A stretch of 41,821 nt of DNA from Bacilli bacterium (GCA_031272545.1 JAISTP010000050.1:1-41821); one strand, 5' to 3'; positions 1 to 8,242 are shown, numbered from the stretch's first letter. Made by a program: numbers and translations. Notes: generated from the letters alone by a model not told the origin.

Positions 1-177
1 AACAATTGTGTTTCGGAAGCATTCTAATTAACATGGCTCTAAAACTCATACCAGATTCATACTTATTTACTGTGTGTTTCGGAAGCATTCTAATTAACAT
101 GGCTCTAAAACAGCACAACTATTAGTGATAGCAATACATTCGTTTCGGAAGCATTCTAATTAACATGGCTCTAAAAC
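1..177 (-). CRISPR. Type II-A CRISPR array (leader-proximal end, cut by window edge)
   Basis: Three identical 36-bp repeats lie at 10-45, 76-111 and 142-177, separated by two 30-bp spacers (46-75 and 112-141). Bases 1-9 are the start of a further spacer, so the array continues outside the window. Read on the minus strand the repeat begins GTTTTAGAGCCATG and ends CTTCCGAAAC, the usual form of a type II-A repeat. The array is therefore transcribed on the minus strand, away from csn2, and 142-177 is the leader-proximal, newest repeat. The repeat matches the tracrRNA anti-repeat at 2203-2230 over 28 positions with one mismatch. Confidence 0.97.
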
Positions 178-259
178 CTCGTAACTACAAAATTTTAGCA
201 TTTTCCACTAAGTTTGGCAGACTTTCAAACTAAAAAGCTTCCTTTTTTATTTTTTAATA
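178..259 (-). promoter_or_regulatory. CRISPR leader with probable pre-crRNA promoter
   Basis: This is the gap between the csn2 stop and the first repeat. On the minus strand it ends TTACGAG directly at the repeat, close to the leader-anchoring motifs (ATTTGAG or CTRCGAG types) used by type II-A integrases. A promoter-like element can be read: CTGCCA at 215-220, 17-bp spacer, TAAAAT at 192-197, with an extended -10 TG one base before it. Transcription would start a few bases before the first repeat. The leader role is secure from position; the promoter is inferred. Confidence 0.7.
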
Positions 260-928
260 TTATATCATAATTCTTGCTGATAAGTAATAGTCATTATCTA
301 ATATATATTGTTTTTTTACACCATCAAATTCATTATTATCAATCATTAATACAATTACATTATTTAATTCTACATATTCTTCTATAACTTTAAATTCTTC
401 ATTAGAAAAATAATTGCTAGTATTTACTAAAACTAATATTCTTTTTTTATTCAAATATTTAAAAATTTGAATAATTTCTATTGTTCTTTCTAAGATAGTA
501 TCACTATCTACTTCAACTTTTATACCTAAAGCCTTAAATAATTCTAAAAAAGTTATTTCATCACTTTCTAAATCAATACTATATTCTATTAATTCATTAT
601 TAATTAAATAAGTTACTTCTTCAAGTAATTTTTCTATTTTATCTTTAACTTCTATTTTATTACTGAATTCAACTTCAAGATCATTATAAAGAAGTTTTAA
701 TAAACTTGCTGAATTAAAATCATATCCTAAAATATCAGTAACTAATAATAATTCATTTTCTTTTATTAATGAGTAATCATCATTTAATATTGAAAAATAA
801 TTCTTTTCTGAATTAAAAGAATATAATGATTGAATAATATTATTAAAAACTTTTTTATCATTAACTATTAAACTAGTTAATGTCTTTACTTCTATTGGTT
901 CATCTAATACATTAAAGTTAATCTTCAT
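260..928 (-). CDS. csn2: Csn2, type II-A adaptation protein
   Basis: At 222 residues this has the size of canonical Csn2, the ring-shaped tetramer that slides on DNA ends and supports Cas1-Cas2 spacer capture in type II-A systems. The sequence has the Csn2 pattern: an N-terminal beta-rich part ([14 protein letters not shown]), a charged helical middle, and a hydrophobic strand ([15 protein letters not shown]) followed by an acidic helix near residues 160-190. It begins 11 bp inside the end of cas2, with GGAG nine bases before the ATG, so it is probably co-transcribed and translationally coupled. The next element downstream is the leader and array. Its presence fixes the subtype as II-A. Confidence 0.93.
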   Translation of the reverse strand: MKINFNVLDEPIEVKTLTSLIVNDKKVFNNIIQSLYSFNSEKNYFSILNDDYSLIKENELLLVTDILGYDFNSASLLKLLYNDLEVEFSNKIEVKDKIEKLLEEVTYLINNELIEYSIDLESDEITFLELFKALGIKVEVDSDTILERTIEIIQIFKYLNKKRILVLVNTSNYFSNEEFKVIEEYVELNNVIVLMIDNNEFDGVKKQYILDNDYYLSARIMI

Positions 929-1259
929 TATAATTATCTCCTAAAAATATTAATCTACTATCTGTATTAGCAACACTATTATTTTTATGTCCAAATAAAT
1001 ATATCATTCTCGCAAATTGTTTTTCAGTAACAGTTAATATTGTAATAAGTCCTCTTTCAGGATTATTTTTCTCTAATCTTTTTATCATTAATTTATTAGC
1101 AGTATCATTTAATAAAATCTTACTATATACTGAATATTGATGCATAATAAAGCCTTCGCTTAATAAAAATTTTCTAAATTTAGTATATGCTTTTCTATCA
1201 TCATAAGTTGTAGTAGGCATATCAAACATTATAATTTGTCTCATAAATCGATAACTCAC
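918..1259 (-). CDS. cas2: Cas2, CRISPR adaptation endoribonuclease-fold protein
   Basis: Cas2 forms the central dimer of the Cas1-Cas2 integrase. This 113-residue protein has the ferredoxin-like Cas2 start [12 protein letters not shown] with the family aspartate (Asp13), then [13 protein letters not shown] and QYSVYSKIL. The start is a GTG: GAGGAG lies seven bases upstream of it, whereas the in-frame ATG five codons later would be too far from that site. It follows cas1 by four bases and overlaps csn2 by 11 bp. Confidence 0.95.
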   Translation of the reverse strand: MSYRFMRQIIMFDMPTTTYDDRKAYTKFRKFLLSEGFIMHQYSVYSKILLNDTANKLMIKRLEKNNPERGLITILTVTEKQFARMIYLFGHKNNSVANTDSRLIFLGDNYNED

Positions 1260-1263
1260 TTTC

Positions 1264-2139
1264 TTACTCCTCTACTATTGTAAATATTGGTATATCATTA
1301 ATATTTTCATTTAAATTATCAATGATTTTTCTTACATATGAATTAATTATATTAGTTAAATACATAGATTTATTTTCATAAGTAAAAGTATCGACAAATA
1401 AATTAAATAACAGTACTTTAATATGATTAAATGTACAATCTTTATTATGATAAACAATCATATCAACTAATATTCTAAATGGTTCCATTAAATCACTAGC
1501 AAGATTAAAATCATTAAATTGATTAGAATGTTTTAATCCTAATTGTGATAAACAACCACATTTGACTATCTCTCTGGCAAAAATACTCAATATTATTTGA
1601 TAACCATAATTTAATGCAGCATTTATATCACAATCTAATTCACGAGTAAAATCATTACCAAATAAAGTATTAAAATATATTCTAGCAGCATGTCCTTCTC
1701 TATTAGTTGGATCAAGTATTGCTAATTTATCTTTTAACGTAAGTAATGATTCACTTTTATTATGCATACCTATTTTATTTAAAAACGTAGCTTGATTTAC
1801 AATTTTTTGACTAATAATTTCTGTCCATATATTAGCTTTTAAGTCTTCATTCCAATTTATCTGTTTATTAATTTGAAGACTTGAGTCATGCCTACCATAA
1901 TAAGCTGTCATTTTACATATTGGTAAGCGTTTATCATCACAAAAAATAATTAATACATTTTCATCAATTAATCTTTTTATTAGCATTGTTGATAATGAAA
2001 TATCTGTTGTTTCTAATATTAATATATCTATTTCTTGTAAATGTATTGCTTCTGTTTCAAATGCTGATTTATAAAGTAAATGATTATTCTTGTATGATAA
2101 TTTACAATGTTTATTAATAATAATAGTCCGAAATCCCAT
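1264..2139 (-). CDS. cas1: Cas1, type II CRISPR integrase
   Basis: Cas1 is the metal-dependent integrase that inserts new spacers at the leader end of the array. The 291-residue length is typical of type II Cas1. Expected catalytic residues are present: Glu148 in EGHAARIYF, His204 in GLKHSNQFN, and Asp216/Glu219 in [16 protein letters not shown] site precedes the ATG by about ten bases. The gene starts a unit cas1-cas2-csn2. Because a terminator sits on the cas9 stop upstream, this unit probably has its own promoter (see 2158-2196). Confidence 0.97.
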   Translation of the reverse strand: MGFRTIIINKHCKLSYKNNHLLYKSAFETEAIHLQEIDILILETTDISLSTMLIKRLIDENVLIIFCDDKRLPICKMTAYYGRHDSSLQINKQINWNEDLKANIWTEIISQKIVNQATFLNKIGMHNKSESLLTLKDKLAILDPTNREGHAARIYFNTLFGNDFTRELDCDINAALNYGYQIILSIFAREIVKCGCLSQLGLKHSNQFNDFNLASDLMEPFRILVDMIVYHNKDCTFNHIKVLLFNLFVDTFTYENKSMYLTNIINSYVRKIIDNLNENINDIPIFTIVEE

Positions 2140-2157
2140 TTATTTTAATCCTCCCTC

Positions 2158-2196
2158 TTGAAATAAAATTTAATTGTGATATACTATATTTGTTAA
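2158..2196. promoter_or_regulatory. Overlapping divergent promoters for tracrRNA (+) and cas1 (-)
   Basis: Plus strand: TTGAAA at 2158-2163, a 16-bp spacer and TATACT at 2180-2185 with an extended TG at 2177-2178, firing toward the tracrRNA from about 2192. Minus strand: TTAACA at 2191-2196, a 17-bp spacer and TTAAAT at 2168-2173, firing toward cas1 from about 2161. The two footprints occupy the same DNA, so polymerase probably cannot use both at once. The tracrRNA promoter is close to consensus; the cas1 one is weaker and inferred. Confidence 0.65.
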
Positions 2197-2297
2197 TAGA
2201 ATGTTTCGGAAGCTTTCTAATTAACATGGCAAGTTAAAATAAGCTAAATGCGTAAACAACTTGTTAAACAAGTTAGACCTACTAGGTCTTTTTATTT
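2192..2297 (+). ncRNA. tracrRNA
   Basis: Bases 2203-2230 copy the CRISPR repeat with one mismatch and form the anti-repeat. They are followed by AAGTTAAAATAAG, nearly identical to the start of the S. pyogenes tracrRNA tail, a small nexus (GC-TAAAT-GC near 2243), a 7-bp hairpin (2258-2264 with 2268-2274) and a terminator hairpin (2275-2280 with 2284-2289) followed by T residues. The RNA is about 105 nt. It runs opposite to all cas genes, starting beside cas1 and ending just before the cas9 3' end, instead of lying upstream of cas9 as in S. pyogenes. Confidence 0.95.
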
Positions 2298-2299
2298 TT
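2275..2299 (+). terminator. tracrRNA intrinsic terminator
   Basis: AGACCT (2275-2280), loop ACT, AGGTCT (2284-2289), then TTTTATTTTT. This forms the last tracrRNA hairpin and its U tail. Confidence 0.88.
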
Positions 2300-2302
2300 C
2301 TT

Positions 2303-2332
2303 AAAAAAAGCAGAGTTATTACTCTGCTTTTT
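2303..2332. terminator. Bidirectional terminator embedded in the cas9 stop codon
   Basis: A 12-bp perfect stem (2305-2316 with 2321-2332) with a 4-base loop contains the cas9 stop codon (2319-2321). On the minus strand it is followed by seven T, a strong signal that should end most cas9 transcripts before cas1. On the plus strand it gives a backup terminator for the tracrRNA. Confidence 0.85.
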
Positions 2333-5300
2333 CTATATCTGATACTTTAATTCTTGTTTCATATAAGCCAGTAATAGAATGAAAAATAAGTGTTGCATCA
2401 TTTAATTCTAATCCTTTTTTATCTGTATACTGTATTTGTCCAGTTATACTTGAATTAGTAGTACCAAATTTAACTAGGTTCATCAATGAGTCAATTAATT
2501 TTTTAAATTCATCATAATTAAGTTCTTTATTTTTATAATTATCTATAAAATCAAATAATTTTTTCTTAGGTGTTTCATTTACAATTGGAATGATATTGTT
2601 TGAATCAATATAATTTACTAATTTATTAACCATCATTTGGCATTCCTCAGAATATATATCAATGTCTTTCTTATTTTTATATTCATTAATTAATTTATAC
2701 TCTTTAAATGACAATACCAATTGCTTACCTTTTGTTTTTTCTTGAAATGATGCGACTAACCAAGAAGACATGTCGCTATTAATGAATTTTTGAAATTTTT
2801 TAATTTTTAAAATATTGCCTTGATTAATATAATTACTAGAATCCTTTATTGTTATATTTTTTAATTTATTTTCATTATCTAATATTGAGAAAGCAGAAAC
2901 TTGTGCTTTTTGTCCACCATAATTTTTAAATGGTAAATTATTCTTCTTATTTACTTCATTACCAGTAATTTCCCCATTTTCCTTGGGTTTTTTATAAGTA
3001 GTCTCATCACTAAATTGTCCACTTTGTATCTCTGTTTTTTTAACTATATTCATTTGGTGATAATTTAAATTCTTATCAACTGTATTAAATAATTTTTCTT
3101 TTGAATAGTATTCACCTGTATCTTTGTCTATATATTGATCATCAACCATAGGTGTTAAAATTTGTTTAAATCTTCTTTTTTGTTCACTTGCACTTGTATT
3201 ACTCTTATTACCTTTATATTCACTATAAATAAACATATTTCTGAATTCATTTATATCTTTAAATCCAAAACTTTCATAATCACCAAAACGATATAAAAAT
3301 GTTGCTATAACATTTAAAATATAAGCGTCATGAGCATGATGATAATCATTTATATCTCTAACTTTTGCATATCCATCATGTATTTTTTCTTTTATAAATG
3401 GTGGATTTTTTTGTTGATAATCACTTAATTGTTTAGCTAACTCTTTATAATGATCATCTTTTTTATATTCATCTGGATCATCATATTTTTCTCTTATTTT
3501 TCTAAATTCTTCTTTAAACTTATTTCCATCATATTCTTCATTATTTAAGTAGACAACACCTTCTCTAAATTGACTAACTAAGCCTGCTTTTATAGTCATT
3601 ATCTTTGTATTAGGATAAGCTTTATCTAAAATTTGAGCTACATGTTTAGATATTTGTCTTGTTTCTACTAGTTGTCTATTGATAAATGAACTTGATTCTT
3701 TTTCAAACTCATCAGTTTTCATCTTTAAATATTTTAATTTTTTGGCACCAATTAACTTACAATCATATAAATATAGCCAAAAGCTGATAATTTTATCATC
3801 ATTAAAAATATCAAATGGTAAACTATTCAATTTTTGTTGATTAGCATTATTAGTTACCAAAACTTTATTTTCAAAAGAGTCGTCTTTAATAAATGATTGA
3901 GGAATTATATGATCAACTTGATAGGAAGATAAATTACTAATATCAAGATTTTCTAGGGTATATGCACATTTACCTAATTGTCTAAAATATAAGACATATT
4001 TTTCATTAGAAAAATTAGCTTCATTACAAGCATTCAATTCTTTTTTAAGTTCTTTATCTTTAATTTTATCATATAGTTTTTTAATTTGATCTTTTCTAGT
4101 TTTATTGGTAATTGAATCTTGATTTTCTCTAGCAAATTCAATAGCTATTTTAGATGGCTCATATCCCATAATTTTAGTTATTTCTTTTACTATTAAAATA
4201 CTTTGCCAAATACCTTTTTTAATAGCAGGACTTCCTGTTAAATTTTCAACATTCTCATAAGATAAAATATTATCATTTTCATTTTTTAAAAGTCTTTCTT
4301 GATAATCAGTTATTATTTTTTTAAAAGGAGCATTATCTCCTTCAACTAATTGCATGAAATTATAATGATATTCTTTATCTTTTAACCAATCTAAAATTGT
4401 ATCTTCTTGATTGTCTGTAATTTCATTTAATAATTCATAACTAAGATTTCCAAATCCTTTATAATGAATTTTTGATAATTCATCAATGATTTCATCATCT
4501 AAAAAATCATCATATTTACTTTTAATTTGTCTTTTAGTTTGCTTGTTATCAGTAAATACTGTTTGCATTTTTATTATATCTTCAAGCATTTTTAGGCCTT
4601 CATTGGTTTTTAGTAAAGCATCAAGTTTTTCTTCACTAAATATCTTTTCATAATCATGATATGTTTTTAAACTATTATTAAATTCAGTATTGTTTTTTGT
4701 ATCAACACCAAAAATAATTATGGTTTTACTATTTAAATTAGGATCTAAGTTTTCTTTAATAAAATCTTTCAGCATTTTTATAGTAACTTTTTTATTCTTT
4801 TTAAATAAATCTTCAAATATTTTGTTTCTTGTATCCTTATCAAAATAAGTTTTCTTATTTTTACTATCATAATATCCACATACTGCTAATTCATTTCTCA
4901 CACAATATTCTTGATATGTAAGACTTGCTTTAGGAAGAACTTTTTTATCAGGTAAATAAGTACAAAAAGATGTCATTCTTTCAATAAATTCTTTTGCACT
5001 TTCATCCACATCAATTACTTCATTAAAATTATATGGTGTTATAGGTGTATCTTCTTTACCTTCCTTTTTTTGCATCCATGCAAACTTAGAATAATCTGAT
5101 GTTTTATGTCCTTCTTCTCCTTTATTTGCTATTATTAAAGGTCCAACATAGTATGGAATTCTAAATTTTAATAAAGTTTCTATTTTATTAACTCTTTCAT
5201 TATTTCCATCTCTATTAATTACATCAATTTCATCATTTAAAAAAGGATAAAAATCTTTTTGATTTTCAATAATTTTTTTTAATTCATGCAAATGAACTTG

Positions 5301-6752
5301 GTATGGTAATGAACCATTTTTACTTGTTCTTTGTTTAGCTAAAAAAGTACCTAAATCCATTTTAGTTAGAATTTCTTGAGCATAACTTTTATTACTAATT
5401 TCTTCTTTAAATATTTGTTTTTCAGTAACATTATTTTCACTATCATTATTTTCAGAATCTGTTTTTTTTGAATCATTAAGAATCAATTTTTTTATATATT
5501 TATAAAAAGCTTCCTGAGAACCTTTTACCACTTGCCCAGATTTAGTTTTACCGTCAATGTAAGCAGCATAACTTGAGTTGGTTTTATCTATATTATCTCT
5601 ATCTTTAAATACTTCTTTATAAACCTCATACCCAAAGTCATCTTTAATAAAATTTTTAAACTTTTCTAAATCATCTTTATGTTCATCATATACTTTTATC
5701 ATTTGACTTGATAAAGGAGCATTTTTATCTTCAGGATTAACTAAAGAAGCTAATATAATACTATCATAAACTTGTTTCCCTAAAACTATAATTTCATATT
5801 CAACATCATCTAAAATACTTTCTAAGTCATTTAACTTTTCTTCAAAAGTATCTTTTGAATAATAAACATCTTTAATATCTGTTATTTTTTCATCATAATT
5901 CTCTTTATCAAATATATTTTTTAAATTTATTTTATTACCTAATAAAGCAGTAAATAATGATTCTATTTGCTTATTTATATTCTTATTATCTTTAAAAACA
6001 TCTAAATCTCTTAATTGCTCATTTTTTTTAGTTGCATTAAGTGTTTTATCTTTTAAAATTTCATTTATCTTATCTTTATTATTATCTATCATATTTTCAA
6101 TATCATCATCAATTTTTATAATATCATAATATTTAATAAATAATTCTTTTAATAAACCGACTATATCTAAATTCTCAAAATTATAATTTATACCTTCATT
6201 AATAAAATGACCTCGATATTTAATAATATGATGCATAGCAAGATATACTAATCTAATATCTGCTTTACCATTTTCATCAATTCCAAATTTATTGGTTTCT
6301 TTACTTGCTAGTGCCTTTCTTAAATGATATATCGTTGGATAATCTTTATAATATGCTTTTTCATCCTCTTCATTAATAAATAAAGGATATTTTATTGCTT
6401 TTATTTGTTCTCTTTTATCTTCTTTTTGAAAAAAAGAATCATCTAGTCTAATAAAAAAAGATGGATCAATTTTAGTTATTTCTTGATCAAAAATTCTTCT
6501 TAAATAAGTGATTCTATTTTTTCTTCTTTTTAAACGTCGTCTAGCATTTCTTTTTAATCTAGTATTTTTAGCTGTATCAGCTGAATCAAACAATCTTACT
6601 CCCCAAAAATTTTTATGTACTCTTTTCTTATCAGTATTACCATTTATCTTCATTTTTCTATTAACTAAATTAAAATTATCATCATAAGTAACTGCCCATC
6701 CAACACTAGCAGTACCGATATCTAATCCAATTGTATAATCCCTTTTATCCAT
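2319..6752 (-). CDS. cas9: Cas9, type II-A RNA-guided DNA nuclease
   Basis: Cas9 cuts DNA matching crRNA spacers, using the crRNA-tracrRNA duplex. Numbered from the upstream ATG at 6758, the nuclease residues are: RuvC-I Asp13 (IGLDIGTASVGWAV), arginine-rich bridge helix at about 66-80, RuvC-II Glu874 (IAIEFARENQ), HNH Asp949, His950 and Asn973, RuvC-III His1141 and Asp1144 (HHAHDAY). The C-terminus (LIFHSITGLYETRIKV) aligns with the PAM-interacting domain of S. pyogenes Cas9. There the RKR pair Arg1333/Arg1335 is replaced by Gln1441-Ile-Gln1443. The ATG at 6752 is chosen because AGAAAGGA ends only two bases before the ATG at 6758 but has normal spacing to this one. The protein is about 110 residues longer than the S. 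pyogenes enzyme; a low-complexity DSENN doublet lies near 434-443. Confidence 0.98.
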   Translation of the reverse strand: MDKRDYTIGLDIGTASVGWAVTYDDNFNLVNRKMKINGNTDKKRVHKNFWGVRLFDSADTAKNTRLKRNARRRLKRRKNRITYLRRIFDQEITKIDPSFFIRLDDSFFQKEDKREQIKAIKYPLFINEEDEKAYYKDYPTIYHLRKALASKETNKFGIDENGKADIRLVYLAMHHIIKYRGHFINEGINYNFENLDIVGLLKELFIKYYDIIKIDDDIENMIDNNKDKINEILKDKTLNATKKNEQLRDLDVFKDNKNINKQIESLFTALLGNKINLKNIFDKENYDEKITDIKDVYYSKDTFEEKLNDLESILDDVEYEIIVLGKQVYDSIILASLVNPEDKNAPLSSQMIKVYDEHKDDLEKFKNFIKDDFGYEVYKEVFKDRDNIDKTNSSYAAYIDGKTKSGQVVKGSQEAFYKYIKKLILNDSKKTDSENNDSENNVTEKQIFKEEISNKSYAQEILTKMDLGTFLAKQRTSKNGSLPYQVHLHELKKIIENQKDFYPFLNDEIDVINRDGNNERVNKIETLLKFRIPYYVGPLIIANKGEEGHKTSDYSKFAWMQKKEGKEDTPITPYNFNEVIDVDESAKEFIERMTSFCTYLPDKKVLPKASLTYQEYCVRNELAVCGYYDSKNKKTYFDKDTRNKIFEDLFKKNKKVTIKMLKDFIKENLDPNLNSKTIIIFGVDTKNNTEFNNSLKTYHDYEKIFSEEKLDALLKTNEGLKMLEDIIKMQTVFTDNKQTKRQIKSKYDDFLDDEIIDELSKIHYKGFGNLSYELLNEITDNQEDTILDWLKDKEYHYNFMQLVEGDNAPFKKIITDYQERLLKNENDNILSYENVENLTGSPAIKKGIWQSILIVKEITKIMGYEPSKIAIEFARENQDSITNKTRKDQIKKLYDKIKDKELKKELNACNEANFSNEKYVLYFRQLGKCAYTLENLDISNLSSYQVDHIIPQSFIKDDSFENKVLVTNNANQQKLNSLPFDIFNDDKIISFWLYLYDCKLIGAKKLKYLKMKTDEFEKESSSFINRQLVETRQISKHVAQILDKAYPNTKIMTIKAGLVSQFREGVVYLNNEEYDGNKFKEEFRKIREKYDDPDEYKKDDHYKELAKQLSDYQQKNPPFIKEKIHDGYAKVRDINDYHHAHDAYILNVIATFLYRFGDYESFGFKDINEFRNMFIYSEYKGNKSNTSASEQKRRFKQILTPMVDDQYIDKDTGEYYSKEKLFNTVDKNLNYHQMNIVKKTEIQSGQFSDETTYKKPKENGEITGNEVNKKNNLPFKNYGGQKAQVSAFSILDNENKLKNITIKDSSNYINQGNILKIKKFQKFINSDMSSWLVASFQEKTKGKQLVLSFKEYKLINEYKNKKDIDIYSEECQMMVNKLVNYIDSNNIIPIVNETPKKKLFDFIDNYKNKELNYDEFKKLIDSLMNLVKFGTTNSSITGQIQYTDKKGLELNDATLIFHSITGLYETRIKVSDIEKAE

Positions 6753-6784
6753 AATCATTGTCCTTTCTATATAGATATATATTT

Positions 6785-6800
6785 ACACAAATTATAACAT
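6785..6800 (-). promoter_or_regulatory. cas9: cas9 promoter (extended -10)
   Basis: On the minus strand TATAAT lies at 6791-6796 with a TG one base upstream (6798-6799), a perfect extended -10. No good -35 is visible. Predicted start near 6784, giving a leader of about 30 nt that carries the cas9 ribosome site. Confidence 0.6.
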
Positions 6801-6830
6801 TAATTTAGTAATAAAATTTATTTTTTTAAA

Positions 6831-6861
6831 CAAAAAAGAAAAAGGCAACTAAGTTGCCTTT
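6831..6861 (-). terminator. Terminator downstream of the ECF S-component gene
   Basis: An eight- to ten-bp stem (6841-6850 with 6852-6861, AAAGGCAACT and its complement) is followed on the minus strand by TTCTTTTTTG. It separates the transporter gene from the cas9 promoter. Confidence 0.85.
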
Positions 6862-6873
6862 AAGTATTCTCTA

Positions 6874-7455
6874 TTAATCATTTAATTCAACATGACTAAA
6901 AGCTTTACTTAATACTCTTACTATTGGCGGAACAATTACTCCGGCTAATACTATTTCAATCCAGCCATTAACAGTAACTACTCCCATGATAACAGCTACA
7001 AAACCATTTGGAAATAGTTCTTTTCCAAGTAAATACATCATTCCTAATACCATAACTGTATGTAAGAATGTCGCAATTACAGCACTTAATAAAGCAGCTA
7101 TAGTTATTCTTTCTTTAAAAGCTTTAAGTAATATTTTAAATAATAATAATGCTATTAAAGCAAATAGAATTCTTGGAAAGATACTTACTAAAGGATTTTG
7201 GAATAATAAATCACTTGGTGTTGAAGGTCTAGTCATAGCTACAAACCAACTACTTACACCAAATGTTGCTCCTGATAAAGCAGCTAACTTCCAATTTTTA
7301 AATGTTAAACTACCAATTAATACTGGAATGTGAATTATCGTAACTGCTGTTAATCCAATTTGAATATAACCAAATTGTGGTACCAACGCCATGATAATGA
7401 TAATAGCCATAATCAAAGCGGCAAAAGTAATAAATACTGTCTTCTTGTTTCTCAT
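6874..7455 (-). CDS. ECF transporter S component (substrate-binding membrane subunit), PanT-like
   Basis: S components bind a vitamin or similar micronutrient and pair with a shared EcfA-EcfA'-EcfT energising module, which is not in this window. The protein has about six hydrophobic segments, and its early part (QIGLTAVTIIHIPVLIGSL, then TFGVSSWFVAMTRPSTPSD, FQNPLVSIFPRILF) resembles S components of the pantothenate/folate-like group (PF12822). Substrate cannot be decided from sequence; pantothenate is my best guess. The ATG at 7455 is chosen since GGGAGG lies just before it; an upstream in-frame GTG overlaps that site. The gene stands alone with a long leader, which fits regulation by its substrate. 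Confidence 0.75.
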   Translation of the reverse strand: MRNKKTVFITFAALIMAIIIIMALVPQFGYIQIGLTAVTIIHIPVLIGSLTFKNWKLAALSGATFGVSSWFVAMTRPSTPSDLLFQNPLVSIFPRILFALIALLLFKILLKAFKERITIAALLSAVIATFLHTVMVLGMMYLLGKELFPNGFVAVIMGVVTVNGWIEIVLAGVIVPPIVRVLSKAFSHVELND

Positions 7456-7640
7456 TTTTCCTCCCACTACCCTCTTAATAAAGTAGGGTGTTTAAAAAAT
7501 AGTATTAATTCTTTAAATAAAGTTTTTTTCAATTTAAGACTGTAATAAGTTCTTAATTGTTATCTTTATTTAAGAATATAATTACTAGATAATTATTAAT
7601 TAGTTATTTACTATTAATACTATTACCCGCATCAATTATA
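7456..7640 (-). promoter_or_regulatory. Promoter and long 5' leader of the ECF S-component gene
   Basis: On the minus strand TATAAT at 7635-7640 is preceded by TGG, an extended -10. Transcription would start near 7628, leaving about 170 nt before the start codon. Directly before the ribosome site a hairpin can be drawn from ACCCT, a bulged A, CTT, loop TATT, then AAGAGGGT (about 7468-7490). I recognise no known riboswitch: TPP, FMN, THF and preQ1 core motifs are not seen. The stretch from here to 7730 holds no gene I can support. Confidence 0.45.
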
Positions 7641-7730
7641 CCACTACTATATTTTAAAGTATAGTTTTTTGTAAATACTAGAATTTTTAGATAATTATAA
7701 TGATATTTAAAAGTTTTTAAGTTTAAACTA

Positions 7731-7756
7731 AAAAAGAATAATATATTATTCTTTTT
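7731..7756 (-). terminator. Terminator of the 11.5-7.7 kb operon
   Basis: A near-perfect palindrome AAAAAGAATAATA/TATTATTCTTTTT overlaps the last codons of the upstream gene. On the minus strand it ends in six T. Confidence 0.75.
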
Positions 7757-8237
7757 CATCGGTATCGATATTAGTATTACTTAAATCTATTTTAGCATTA
7801 ATTTTTAAATCACCTATACTACTAATTAATTTATTATTTAAAAAAATAAAAATTGGACTATCACTAATTTTTTTAGAATAAAATTTATAAACAATGTCTG
7901 AGTCAAACATATTAAATAAAGAATCAGCTAATTCCTTAAAACCTTCAATTATTTCATTTATATCAGTTTTAATATGACAACCTTTAAAAGTATATATTTT
8001 ATTTTCAACAATTACTTCATCACAATTATTAGAATCATCTGACTTATTATTTATTATAAATTCTATCATAAAAGAAGCGTTCTCATCATTTAAGAAAAAA
8101 TCAACCACAATAGTATTAGAATCAATACTTGTTTGAAAAGTAAAAGGTGAATCATCTATATTAGATGCTTGATTTAATAATTGATTCAATTTCTTTTGTT
8201 CGATATTTATTGGTGTTTTAGTACTAAATAATCCCAT
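7746..8237 (-). CDS. Unknown 163-residue acidic protein, last gene of the murJ-rsuA operon
   Basis: I do not recognise the family. The protein has no signal peptide or membrane segment and is acidic, ending DTDEKE. It appears to mix strands and helices: TFQTSIDSNTIVVDFFL, then SFMIEFIINN, a polar Asn/Asp/Ser loop, and a helix EIIEGFKELADSLFNMF. It begins five bases after the rsuA stop, with an AAGGAG site, so it is co-transcribed with rsuA and the flippase. It is probably cytoplasmic. Confidence 0.6.
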   Translation of the reverse strand: MGLFSTKTPINIEQKKLNQLLNQASNIDDSPFTFQTSIDSNTIVVDFFLNDENASFMIEFIINNKSDDSNNCDEVIVENKIYTFKGCHIKTDINEIIEGFKELADSLFNMFDSDIVYKFYSKKISDSPIFIFLNNKLISSIGDLKINAKIDLSNTNIDTDEKE

Positions 8238-8242
8238 TTTTC

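Noticed and set aside
225-250. Csn2 terminator (short AAAAAG-CTTTTT hairpin) within the leader
   Set aside because: The stem is six A/T-dominated pairs without a convincing T run; it is equally well explained by base composition.
2140-2202. Long-form tracrRNA with a built-in guide against the cas promoter, as in S. pyogenes
   Set aside because: The strong promoter starts only about 11 nt before the anti-repeat, and no second upstream promoter or repeat-like segment is seen.
6986-7333. Plus-strand open frame opposite the ECF S-component gene
   Set aside because: It is fully antisense to a well-supported membrane protein gene, has no ribosome site and no recognisable domain.
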